Below the pieces are notes generated by a model. That model saw only the letters and a list, made by a program, of their open reading frames with translations, searched no databases and was not told where the DNA came from. A stretch of 64,000 bases of DNA from Corynebacterium senegalense (GTDB taxonomy: Bacteria; Actinomycetota; Actinomycetes; Mycobacteriales; Mycobacteriaceae). Both the position numbers and the translations under genes were made by a program. Positions 1-6,623 of the stretch are shown here, one piece after another. Each line of letters opens with the position of its first letter. Positions within the stretch are counted from its first letter, which is position 1. Location: assembly GCF_900411315.1 (NCBI RefSeq), contig NZ_LS990887.1:248001-312000 (forward strand), given 5' to 3'.

Positions 1-899
1 CCGCCGCGATCCAGGGCAACGTCCCGCGCATGGGCCTGGACTTCAACGCCCAGCGCCGCGCCGTGCTGGCCAACCACGTCAACGAGACCGTGGCGCTCGC
101 CGAGTCGGGCGAGCGCCCGGACTTCGTCGTCTGGCCGGAGAACTCCTCCGACGTCAACCCCTTCACCGATTCCGCCGCCGCGCAGCTGATCTCCCAGGCG
201 GTGGAGGCGATCGGGGCACCGGTGGTCGTGGGTACCATCACCCGCGACGAGGTGGGGGCGCGCAACACGATGGTCGTCTTCGACCCGGAGACGGGCCCGG
301 GGGAGTACCACCACAAGAAGTACCTCCAGCCCTTCGGCGAGTACATGCCTATGCGCGACTTCTTCCGGCACTTCTCCTCCTACGTGGACATGGCCGGGGA
401 CTTCAAGCCGGGCGCGGGCAGCGGCCTCGTGCACGCGGGCGCTGTCCCGCTCGGGCTGGCGACGTGCTACGAGGTCGCCGTCGACGCCGCCTACCGCACG
501 GCGGTTGACGCTGGGGCACGGATCCTCGCCACGCCCACGAACAACGCCACCTTCGGGTTCACGGACATGACGTACCAGCAGATGGCGATGAGCCGCATGC
601 GCGCCATCGAGACCGACCGCGCGGTCATCGTCGCGGCCACCTCCGGCTCGTCGGCCATGATCCTGCCGGACGGCAGCGTGACCCAGAAGACGGGGATCTT
701 CGAGCCCGCCGCCCTCGTCGAGACCCTGCCGCTGCGCGACACGCTCACCCCCGCGGTGCGCTTCGGGGCGCTCATCGAGTGGTTGCTCGTGGCCGGGGGA
801 GCCGGGGCGATGCTCTGGTCCCTGGTGCACAACCGGGGCGGGTATGCTGCTAGGAGGAATCAGGCAGCGGGCGAACCCGCTGGAAACGCAACATCCTAA
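1..899 (+). CDS. lnt: Apolipoprotein N-acyltransferase, C-terminal part
   Basis: Membrane enzyme that adds the third acyl chain to lipoproteins. Only the C-terminal 298 residues are in the window; the reading frame is open from base 3 and the 5' end lies outside. The visible part is the carbon-nitrogen hydrolase domain, beginning at the typical IQGNVPR motif. All three expected catalytic residues are seen in context: Glu in VWPENS, Lys in HHKKYLQPFGEYMP and Cys in LATCYEV. A final hydrophobic segment (about IEWLLVAGGAGAMLW) precedes a short basic tail. It ends 12 bases before ppm1; in corynebacteria the two proteins (Ppm2/Lnt and Ppm1) are functional partners encoded side by side. Identification is firm; the N-terminal membrane region cannot be assessed. 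Confidence 0.93.
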   Translation, partial: AAIQGNVPRMGLDFNAQRRAVLANHVNETVALAESGERPDFVVWPENSSDVNPFTDSAAAQLISQAVEAIGAPVVVGTITRDEVGARNTMVVFDPETGPGEYHHKKYLQPFGEYMPMRDFFRHFSSYVDMAGDFKPGAGSGLVHAGAVPLGLATCYEVAVDAAYRTAVDAGARILATPTNNATFGFTDMTYQQMAMSRMRAIETDRAVIVAATSGSSAMILPDGSVTQKTGIFEPAALVETLPLRDTLTPAVRFGALIEWLLVAGGAGAMLWSLVHNRGGYAARRNQAAGEPAGNATS

Positions 900-911
900 G
901 GAGAACAGCCC

Positions 912-1880
912 GTGGCCAACACCACCGTGGTGATCATCCCGACGTACAACGAGGTGGAGAACCTGCCGCTCATCGTCGACCGCGTCCTTTCCTCGGGGGC
1001 CGAGGCGGACGTTCTCGTCGTGGACGACAACTCGCCCGACGGCACCGGAGCCAAGGCGGACGAGCTGGCCGCCGCCCACCCCGAGGTCCACGTGCTCCAC
1101 CGCGCGGGCAAGGAGGGGCTGCTCGCCGCCTACCGCGACGGGTTCCGCTGGGCGCTGGAGCGCGACTACGAGGTGATCTGCCAGATGGACGCCGACGGGT
1201 CCCACGCCCCAGAGGAGCTGGGACTGCTGCTCGCCGAGATCGACAAGGGCGCGGACCTCGTGATCGGCTCGCGCTACGTCGAGGGCGGGGAGGTCAAGAA
1301 CTGGCCGCGGAACCGTTACCTGCTGTCCAAGCTCGGCAACCGCTACATCGCGCTGGCACTCGGCGGGGACGTCGCCGACATGACGGCGGGCTTCAGGGCT
1401 TTCCGACGCACCGTGCTGGAAACCATCGACCTGGACGCCCTCTCCTCAAAGGGCTACATCTTCCAGGTCGACATGGCCCACCAGGCCGCCGAGGCGGGCT
1501 TCGACGTCCGCGAGGTGCCCATCACCTTCGTCGACCGCACCCTCGGCGAGTCGAAGCTGGACTCCGGCTTCGCCAAGGACTCGCTGGTCGAGGTGACCAA
1601 GTGGGGCTGGGCCAAGAAGTCGGCGTTCGCGCGCGAAGCCGCGAAGGAGGCGGGGGCGCTGCTGCGCTACGAAATCGACCACGCGGGCCTGTGGAAGCTG
1701 CGCCGCAGCGCGGGCGAGGCCCCGGAGACGGCGGTGAACCTCGCCGCCGAGGGCGCGAAGCTGGCCTCCTACGAGCTGAAGCATGCGGGAGTGGGGGAGC
1801 TGCCGCGCCGCGCCGCGCGGGCCGCTGACCAGCTCGTCGAGTTCGTCCGCGAGGGCGTGCGAGTCGGGCGCGGTAAGTAG
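912..1880 (+). CDS. ppm1: Polyprenol monophosphomannose synthase with C-terminal extension
   Basis: Family 2 glycosyltransferase that transfers mannose from GDP-mannose to polyprenyl phosphate, giving the lipid donor for lipomannan, lipoarabinomannan and protein mannosylation. The nucleotide-binding VVDDNSPDGTG (residues 36-46) and the DAD metal motif (93-95) are present. The GTG start follows AAGGAG at 899-904. The catalytic domain seems to end near residue 235. A further 85 or so residues, rich in Ala, Glu and Arg, follow and contain two related segments, YEIDHAGLWKLRR (253-265) and YELKHAGVGELPRR (287-300). This tail is not part of the usual fold and its role is unknown. The gene follows lnt by 12 bases, so the two are probably cotranscribed and end at the shared terminator near 1900. 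Confidence 0.93.
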   Translation: MANTTVVIIPTYNEVENLPLIVDRVLSSGAEADVLVVDDNSPDGTGAKADELAAAHPEVHVLHRAGKEGLLAAYRDGFRWALERDYEVICQMDADGSHAPEELGLLLAEIDKGADLVIGSRYVEGGEVKNWPRNRYLLSKLGNRYIALALGGDVADMTAGFRAFRRTVLETIDLDALSSKGYIFQVDMAHQAAEAGFDVREVPITFVDRTLGESKLDSGFAKDSLVEVTKWGWAKKSAFAREAAKEAGALLRYEIDHAGLWKLRRSAGEAPETAVNLAAEGAKLASYELKHAGVGELPRRAARAADQLVEFVREGVRVGRGK

Positions 1881-1886
1881 AACGCG

Positions 1887-1915
1887 AAAGCCCGGGCCAC
1901 GATGGCCCGGGCTTT
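1887..1915. terminator. Bidirectional terminator between ppm1 and rbpA
   Basis: A perfect 12-bp stem (AAAGCCCGGGCC at 1887-1898 with its complement at 1904-1915) and a 5-base loop. It has A residues on the left and T residues on the right, so it can act on both convergent genes. Confidence 0.85.
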
Positions 1916-1933
1916 GTCGTTGTGGCTGAGGCG

Positions 1934-2314
1934 CTACGCCTTGTTCTGCGCCTCCTGCTGCTCCTTCGCGATGCGCGCCGCGGTGCGGCGGCGCTTGCGC
2001 AGCTGCTCGAGGCGCTCCTCGAGCAGCACGTCGAGCTCCTCGATGGAGCGGCGCTCGCGCAGCATGTCCCAGTGGGTGCGCGGCGGCTTCACCGGCTTGG
2101 CCTCCACGCCCTCGCCTTCCATGAGGGTGCCCACCTGGCCGTTCTTGCACATCCACTCTTCGGGGATCTCGGCGTCGTCGGCGAAGGGGACGTCGAAAAC
2201 CTCACCGTTGGGGGTGCGGTACTTGGCCATCTGGCGCGGCGCGAGATCGTGGTCCCGGTCCGTCTCGTAGCTCACAGCACCCATTCGACTACCGCGCAGA
2301 ACACGATCAGCCAT
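1934..2314 (-). CDS. rbpA: RNA polymerase-binding protein RbpA
   Basis: Actinobacterial transcription factor that binds RNA polymerase and the principal sigma factor and helps open-complex formation. The 126-residue protein has the family layout: an N-terminal MADRVLRGSRMG segment, a central core with TPNGEVFDVPFADDAEIPEEW, and a charged C-terminal sigma-interaction helix (RERRSIEELDVLLEERL). It carries a single Cys (MCKNG), so a complete zinc site is not visible. The ATG is preceded by AAAGGAAGGG. A TATACT -10 box lies at 2352-2357 and a TTACGTAA motif at 2334-2341 in the short leader. Terminates at the shared hairpin near 1900. Confidence 0.95.
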   Translation of the reverse strand: MADRVLRGSRMGAVSYETDRDHDLAPRQMAKYRTPNGEVFDVPFADDAEIPEEWMCKNGQVGTLMEGEGVEAKPVKPPRTHWDMLRERRSIEELDVLLEERLEQLRKRRRTAARIAKEQQEAQNKA

Positions 2315-2333
2315 GCTGTCTCATCCCTTCCTT

Positions 2334-2357
2334 TACGTAAACAGTCGCTTCAGTATA
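2334..2357 (-). promoter_or_regulatory. rbpA promoter -10 box and TTACGTAA motif in its leader
   Basis: On the minus strand TATACT (2357 to 2352) is a near-consensus -10. About 10 bases downstream of it lies the palindromic octamer TTACGTAA (2334-2341), which abuts the AAAGGAAGGG ribosome binding site. The same octamer occurs twice more at 3495-3512. A regulatory role is an inference from position only. Confidence 0.5.
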
Positions 2358-2407
2358 ACGGCCGCGCCGCCTGCTTTGTTCCCGGCGAGGTGTATTAGGC
2401 TTGGCCT

Positions 2408-2746
2408 GTGTCGGATCTGAGGGCGCCCAGGGACGCCGTGTGCGAGTGGTGCGGGGCGCCGCTGCCCGAGCAGAAGGGGAGGGGCCGCAAGCGCAAGTAC
2501 TGCGGCGACTCCTGCAAGCAGCGCGCGTACGAGCAGCGCAACAACGTCTCGGGCACCCCGATACCGGAGCGCGCCGTCATTTTGCACCCGGACCGGGCGG
2601 ACGAGATGCGCGACAGGCTGTTCGAACTGCGCTGCGCCGCGGAAGACGTGGCGACGGCGCACGAGGAGGGGGCGGACCCCGAGGAGATTCGTCACTTGTG
2701 TGACGAATTGGTCACTATCGCCCGGAAGTTGGAGGAGTTAAGGTGA
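2408..2746 (+). CDS. Small zinc-ribbon-like conserved protein
   Basis: A 112-residue soluble protein with two Cys pairs near the N-terminus, CEWC and CGDSC, separated by a basic stretch (KGRGRKRKYC). This resembles a small treble-clef or zinc-ribbon nucleic-acid-binding motif. The rest is acidic and helical. The GTG at 2408 has no convincing ribosome binding site but follows TAGGCT (2396-2401) by six bases, suggesting a leaderless message. It overlaps the next start (GTGA at 2743-2746), so it is translationally coupled to the YceI protein. I do not recognise a specific function; relatives appear to be uncharacterised actinobacterial proteins. Confidence 0.75.
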   Translation: MSDLRAPRDAVCEWCGAPLPEQKGRGRKRKYCGDSCKQRAYEQRNNVSGTPIPERAVILHPDRADEMRDRLFELRCAAEDVATAHEEGADPEEIRHLCDELVTIARKLEELR

Positions 2747-3477
2747 GCAACGTGAATAATAACCAGGACAGACCGTGGTACAGGGTTTCCCGGACCCCGC
2801 TGATCGTCGTGGGCCTCATCTTCATCGTGGCCCTCGCCGGTCTGGCGTTCGTTCCGCTCATCTCCGCGCTGCTCGGCGGCGGCGGAGGGGTCAAGACCGA
2901 GGGGATCGACGAATCTCACCTGCGGTCGGCCACGACGGACGTCGACGGCGAGTGGGCCGTCTCGACCAAGCCGGGCCCGAATCAGACGTCTGCGGGTTTC
3001 ACCTTCTTCGAGATCCTACCGGCCGAGAAGAAGGTCACGTCGGGCTCGACGCGCTCCGTCAGCGGCGGGGTCACCGTCGAGGGCGGGACGCTGCGCTCCG
3101 GCGAGATCACCGTCGACATGGCCACGCTCACCACGGACAGCGACGTGCGCGACAACAACGTGCGCTCGAAGATCTTGAGCACCGACCAGTTCCCGGAGGC
3201 GACGTTCACGCTGACGAAGCCGGCGGATGTCTCGCAGGTGCCCGACGACGGCACCGTGACCCAGGTGGAGCTCACCGGCGACCTGACCATCCGCGGGCAG
3301 ACCCGCGAGGTGAGCCAGCCGTTCAACGTGGCGCGCTCCGGCGAGAACGTTCTCGTTGCCGGTGACATCCCAATCAAGCGCTCGGAGTACGGCGTGGAGA
3401 CGCCGGAACTGGTCGCCGCGAAGATCGCGGACGACGGCGAGGTCAACATCAAGGTCAATCTGCAGAAGAAGAGCTAG
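2743..3477 (+). CDS. Membrane-anchored YceI-family protein
   Basis: A 244-residue protein with a short cytoplasmic N-terminus, one membrane segment (about residues 19-43, LIVVGLIFIVALAGLAFVPL) and an extracytoplasmic YceI-like domain from about residue 55. YceI domains are lipocalin-like barrels that bind isoprenoid or other amphiphilic lipids. Family hallmarks are visible: an SGGVTVEGG strand, DNNVRSKILSTDQFPEATFTL and GDLTIRGQTREV. The GTG start overlaps the previous stop codon. Its ligand is unknown; pairing with an intracellular zinc-ribbon protein is suggestive but unexplained. Confidence 0.85.
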   Translation: MSNVNNNQDRPWYRVSRTPLIVVGLIFIVALAGLAFVPLISALLGGGGGVKTEGIDESHLRSATTDVDGEWAVSTKPGPNQTSAGFTFFEILPAEKKVTSGSTRSVSGGVTVEGGTLRSGEITVDMATLTTDSDVRDNNVRSKILSTDQFPEATFTLTKPADVSQVPDDGTVTQVELTGDLTIRGQTREVSQPFNVARSGENVLVAGDIPIKRSEYGVETPELVAAKIADDGEVNIKVNLQKKS

Positions 3478-3491
3478 CCAGGGCCTGCGCG

Positions 3492-3515
3492 TATTTACGT
3501 AACGTTACGTAAATA
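3492..3515. repeat. 24-bp perfect palindrome between convergent genes
   Basis: The half-site TATTTACGTAAC (3492-3503) is followed at once by its exact reverse complement (3504-3515). It contains two copies of TTACGTAA (3495-3502 and 3505-3512). It lies between yceI and the convergent cyclopropane-synthase-like gene, in an A+T-rich patch. It could be a protein-binding site or an unusual terminator hairpin. Confidence 0.8.
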
Positions 3516-3533
3516 TCTTTCTGCGATTGTCCG

Positions 3534-3547
3534 ATAATGCACATTAT
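3534..3547. repeat. Second inverted repeat, ATAATG-CA-CATTAT
   Basis: Six-base arms around a 2-base centre, 18 bases to the right of the 24-bp palindrome and 15 bases before the stop codon of the minus-strand gene. GATAAT within it also resembles a -10 box. Confidence 0.6.
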
Positions 3548-3562
3548 GTCAAGTAACCCCGG

Positions 3563-4870
3563 CTAGCGCCTGCCCCGCCGGCTCCGCTGCACGAGCGTCA
3601 GCTGGACCAGGTCCGTCATCCCCAACCGCGCCAGAGCCTCCCGCAGCGCGAACTGCCACCGCCACAGGCGCCGGTACACCGCGTCGAAGCCGTCCGCGGC
3701 GGCCTCGCGCAGGTGCGCGTCGAAGGTCTCGCGCTGCAGCCGCAGCGAGCGCTCGAGGTGTTGCGGCGCGTGGGTCTCCGCGATAACGCGCAGGCCGGTC
3801 TCGCGGTCGACCACCCGGGCGATCTCCTCGGGCGTCGAGAAGCTCAGCCCCGGCCACACGTAGGCCCGCAGCGAATCGAGCGCCGCGTCCGCCGCCGGGC
3901 TGTACTTCTCCGTGCGCGTCACCGTCTGCAGCGCCGCGCGCCCGCCCGGGTGGATCAGGGTCCCGAGGGCCGCGAGGTACGCCCCCTTCTCGCGGGGCCC
4001 GAACGTCTCCAGCTTCTCGACGCCCACCGCGGCGTCGTAGTAACCCCGCCTGCGCAGCCCCGCGTCCACGTCCGCCTCGACGCGCACAGCGCCCGTAACG
4101 CCGGCGAAGGTGATCCGCTCATCCATCCCGCGGGCCACGGCGGCGTCGGCGGTGATGCAGTCGACCGTCGCGCGCCGGTGTGCCGCCGCGATCGCGACCG
4201 CCCCGCCGGAGGCCGGGTACTCGACAAGGTGGGTTCCCGCCCCGACGGCGCCGGCCCCGAGAAGCATCTCCACCGTGCGCCGCTGCGCGTTGGCCAGGTC
4301 GCCGCGTTCCGTGGCCAGCGGCGCCTCGATCCTGGTCACGTCGACGAAATGCGAGGCGGGCTCGGAGCCGCGCCCGGCGCCCGGAACGTGGGAGGCGACC
4401 ATCTCGCGCTGCGTCGTGGCCACGCCCGTGGCGAAGTGCCCGGCGAAGGCGCTCATGCCGTCGCCGGCGTAGTGTTGCACCAGGTCAGGGGGCACGTCTC
4501 CCCCGCTCGCGCGGCCCGGTCCGGCGGCACGGCCGCGGGGCCGGTAGCCCGCCTCGAGGAGCGCCGCGAGGACGTCGACAAGCGAATCAGCCCTCCACTC
4601 GCCCGCCATGTAGCCTTCCGCGAGCCCCACCCAGCCGCCGTCCGCGATGCGCGCGAACAGCTCCGCGTGCTCGACCACGAGGTCCGCCCCGGCGGAGGGG
4701 TCCAGTTCGATGCCCGCCCTCGCGCAGACGCGGGCAAACTGGGCCTCCGCGGCGCGCGCCCTGAGCCGCGTCTGCCACCCGGCCGGCACCGTGGCCACCC
4801 CGGGCCAGGCGGCGGCGTCGAGGGCGTCGAGCATTTCGAGGTGGGAGGAGGGAACGCGAGGAGAAACCAC
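3563..4870 (-). CDS. Cyclopropane-fatty-acid-synthase-like protein with degenerate motifs
   Basis: About 435 residues, similar in order to cyclopropane-fatty-acyl-phospholipid synthases: an N-terminal helical domain (WVGLAEGYMAGEW) then a SAM-methyltransferase domain with VEKLETFG, IHPGGRAALQTVT and a C-terminal LRRxLWRWQFALREA-like segment. The usual motif I (LEIGCGWGG) is replaced by VEYPASGGAVAIA, and the MHYSCAYW segment holding the bicarbonate-binding Cys is absent (FAGHFATGVATTQ instead). The retained Glu in GVEKLE matches an active-site position. It may be a divergent lipid methyltransferase or inactive. I chose GTG 4870 because TAAGGT (4883-4878) lies seven bases upstream and there is no ribosome binding site; GTG 4879 is the alternative. 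Divergent from ndh. Confidence 0.8.
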   Translation of the reverse strand: MVSPRVPSSHLEMLDALDAAAWPGVATVPAGWQTRLRARAAEAQFARVCARAGIELDPSAGADLVVEHAELFARIADGGWVGLAEGYMAGEWRADSLVDVLAALLEAGYRPRGRAAGPGRASGGDVPPDLVQHYAGDGMSAFAGHFATGVATTQREMVASHVPGAGRGSEPASHFVDVTRIEAPLATERGDLANAQRRTVEMLLGAGAVGAGTHLVEYPASGGAVAIAAAHRRATVDCITADAAVARGMDERITFAGVTGAVRVEADVDAGLRRRGYYDAAVGVEKLETFGPREKGAYLAALGTLIHPGGRAALQTVTRTEKYSPAADAALDSLRAYVWPGLSFSTPEEIARVVDRETGLRVIAETHAPQHLERSLRLQRETFDAHLREAAADGFDAVYRRLWRWQFALREALARLGMTDLVQLTLVQRSRRGRR

Positions 4871-4950
4871 GCCCCACACCTTAAACCGGACCGCGGCCGC
4901 GGGCGCGCGCCACGACGGGGTTGAGCGATAGACGATTGCGCCTGGGGGCG

Positions 4951-4989
4951 TAAGATGGTTGCGGTAAAACTGAACTTCACCCCAAGGAG
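4951..4989 (+). promoter_or_regulatory. ndh promoter -10 box and ribosome binding site
   Basis: TAAGAT at 4951-4956 is a good -10 match; a weak TAGACG lies 16 bases upstream. AAGGAG at 4984-4989 is nine bases before the ATG of ndh. Confidence 0.55.
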
Positions 4990-4998
4990 ACGAAATCC

Positions 4999-6399
4999 AT
5001 GGCTGATACGGCCGTTCGCCCGGCGGGCAACCGCCACCATGTCGTGATCATCGGCGCCGGCTTCGGCGGCATTTTCGCGGCCCGTGAGCTCGCTGACGCT
5101 GATGTCGACGTCACCGTCATTAACCGCACCAACCACCACCTGTTCGCCCCGCTGCTCTACCAGGTGGCCACCGGTCTCCTCTCCTCCGGCGAGATCGCCA
5201 CCTCCGTGCGCCAGATCCTCGCCGAGCAGGACAACGTCAACGTCGTGCGCGGCGACGTCACCGCCATCGACGTCGACGCGCAGAGCGTCACCTTCGACGA
5301 GGGCGAGTTCACCCGCAGCCTGGCCTACGACTCCCTCATCGTCGCCGCCGGCGCCGGGCAGTCCTACTTCGGCAACGACCACTTCGCCGAGTTCGCCCCC
5401 GGCATGAAGACCCTCGACCACGCCCTCGAGATCCGCGGCCGCCTCGTCACTGCCTTCGAGCGCGCCGAGCTGGCCGAGACCGCCGAGGAGCGCGAGAAGT
5501 TCCTCACCTTCGTCGTCGTCGGCGCGGGCCCGACGGGCGTCGAGCTCGCCGGCCAGATCGCCGAGATGGCCCACCGCTCCTTCGACGGCCAGTTCTCCAA
5601 CTTCGTCCCCTCGCAGGCCAAGATCGTGCTTATCGACGGCATGCCCCAGGTGCTCCCCCCCTTCGGCAAGCGCCTCGGCAAGAAGGCCCAGCGCGAGCTG
5701 GAGAAGAAGGGCGTCACCGTCGTCCTCAACGCGATGGTCACCAACGTCGACGCCGACTCCGTGACCTACAAGGACACCAAGTCCGACCAGGAGGTCACCA
5801 TCGAGTCGCCGACCAAGATCTGGTCCGCCGGCGTCCAGGCCTCCCCGCTGGGCAAGCTCGTGGCCGAGCAGGTCGGCGTCGAGGCCGAGCGCAACGGCAA
5901 GGTCCCGGTCAACGCGGACCTCACCGTCGGCGACAAGTCCAACGTGTTCATCATCGGCGACATGATGAGCCGCGACCGCCTCCCCGGCGTCGCCCAGGTG
6001 GCGATCCAGTCCGGCGAGTACGTGGGCAAGATCATCAAGGAGCAGGTCGAGCACGACCTCGCCCCGGCCGATCGCGACGCCTTCGAGTACTTCGACAAGG
6101 GCTCCATGGCCATCGTCTCCCGCTTCAACGCCGTGGTGAAGATGGGCAAGGTGGAGATCACCGGCTTCATCGGCTGGCTCATGTGGCTCGCCGTCCACGT
6201 CTCCTTCCTGGCCGGCGGGCGCAACCGCGTCGTCTCGGCCCTGACCTGGACGCTCAACGCCCTGAGCCCGAAGCGCTACAACCTCGCCACCTCGCTGCAG
6301 GAGATGCACGGCCGCACCGCCCTGGAGAAGCTGCGCGAGCTGGCCTCCGGCGAGGCCAAGGCCCTGCCGGAGACGCGCGACACCAACGGCGAGAACTAG
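4999..6399 (+). CDS. ndh: Type II NADH dehydrogenase
   Basis: Single-subunit, non-proton-pumping NADH:menaquinone oxidoreductase on the cytoplasmic face of the membrane. 466 residues with two dinucleotide-binding folds: GAGFGGIFAARELA near residue 19 (FAD) and VVGAGPTGVELAGQ near residue 175 (NADH). A conserved IIGDMM motif follows near residue 320 and a hydrophobic membrane-binding segment (GFIGWLMWLAVHVSF) lies at about 388-402. The ATG has AAGGAG upstream, and a strong terminator follows. It provides NADH reoxidation under respiration, immediately next to the fermentative pyruvate formate-lyase module. Confidence 0.95.
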   Translation: MADTAVRPAGNRHHVVIIGAGFGGIFAARELADADVDVTVINRTNHHLFAPLLYQVATGLLSSGEIATSVRQILAEQDNVNVVRGDVTAIDVDAQSVTFDEGEFTRSLAYDSLIVAAGAGQSYFGNDHFAEFAPGMKTLDHALEIRGRLVTAFERAELAETAEEREKFLTFVVVGAGPTGVELAGQIAEMAHRSFDGQFSNFVPSQAKIVLIDGMPQVLPPFGKRLGKKAQRELEKKGVTVVLNAMVTNVDADSVTYKDTKSDQEVTIESPTKIWSAGVQASPLGKLVAEQVGVEAERNGKVPVNADLTVGDKSNVFIIGDMMSRDRLPGVAQVAIQSGEYVGKIIKEQVEHDLAPADRDAFEYFDKGSMAIVSRFNAVVKMGKVEITGFIGWLMWLAVHVSFLAGGRNRVVSALTWTLNALSPKRYNLATSLQEMHGRTALEKLRELASGEAKALPETRDTNGEN

Positions 6400-6416
6400 T
6401 CTCTTTCTCGCCGCCA

Positions 6417-6446
6417 GGCCCGCTTCACAGCGGGCCCGGTTTTTCG
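6417..6446 (+). terminator. ndh terminator
   Basis: GGCCCGC (6417-6423) pairs with GCGGGCC (6430-6436) around a 6-base loop, followed by a T-rich tail (GGTTTTTCGTTTC). Confidence 0.85.
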
Positions 6447-6471
6447 TTTCCGCAGCTCATGGCCGTCGCGC

Positions 6472-6501
6472 GTGACGCGGGAGGGGGTGCAGCCCTACAA
6501 T
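6472..6501 (+). promoter_or_regulatory. Candidate promoter of the pfl operon
   Basis: TACAAT (6496-6501) fits a -10 box; GTGACG (6472-6477) is a partial -35 match 18 bases upstream. It predicts a leader of about 115 nt before the pflB start. Confidence 0.5.
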
Positions 6502-6505
6502 GAGG

Positions 6506-6612
6506 GTCGAAGTGGTTGTCGCTTTTTTCGCCGACCAACCACGGCGTGACCGCAGGCTGTGTCAGCATCTGGTGAGCACTCGCCACTTCGACGATTCTCA
6601 AAGTGGAAAGGA
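6506..6612 (+). promoter_or_regulatory. Structured leader of the pfl operon with alternative pairings
   Basis: GTCGAAGTGG (6506-6515) is perfectly complementary to CCACTTCGAC (6583-6592). The first arm overlaps a hairpin at 6512-6542 (GTGGTTG to CAACCAC, T-rich loop). The second arm also pairs with AAGTGG (6600-6605), directly before the GAAAGGA ribosome binding site (6606-6612). These helices exclude one another, so the leader could switch access to the start codon. The pairings are seen in the sequence; function is inferred. Confidence 0.45.
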
Positions 6613-6623
6613 CTCCACCCCCA

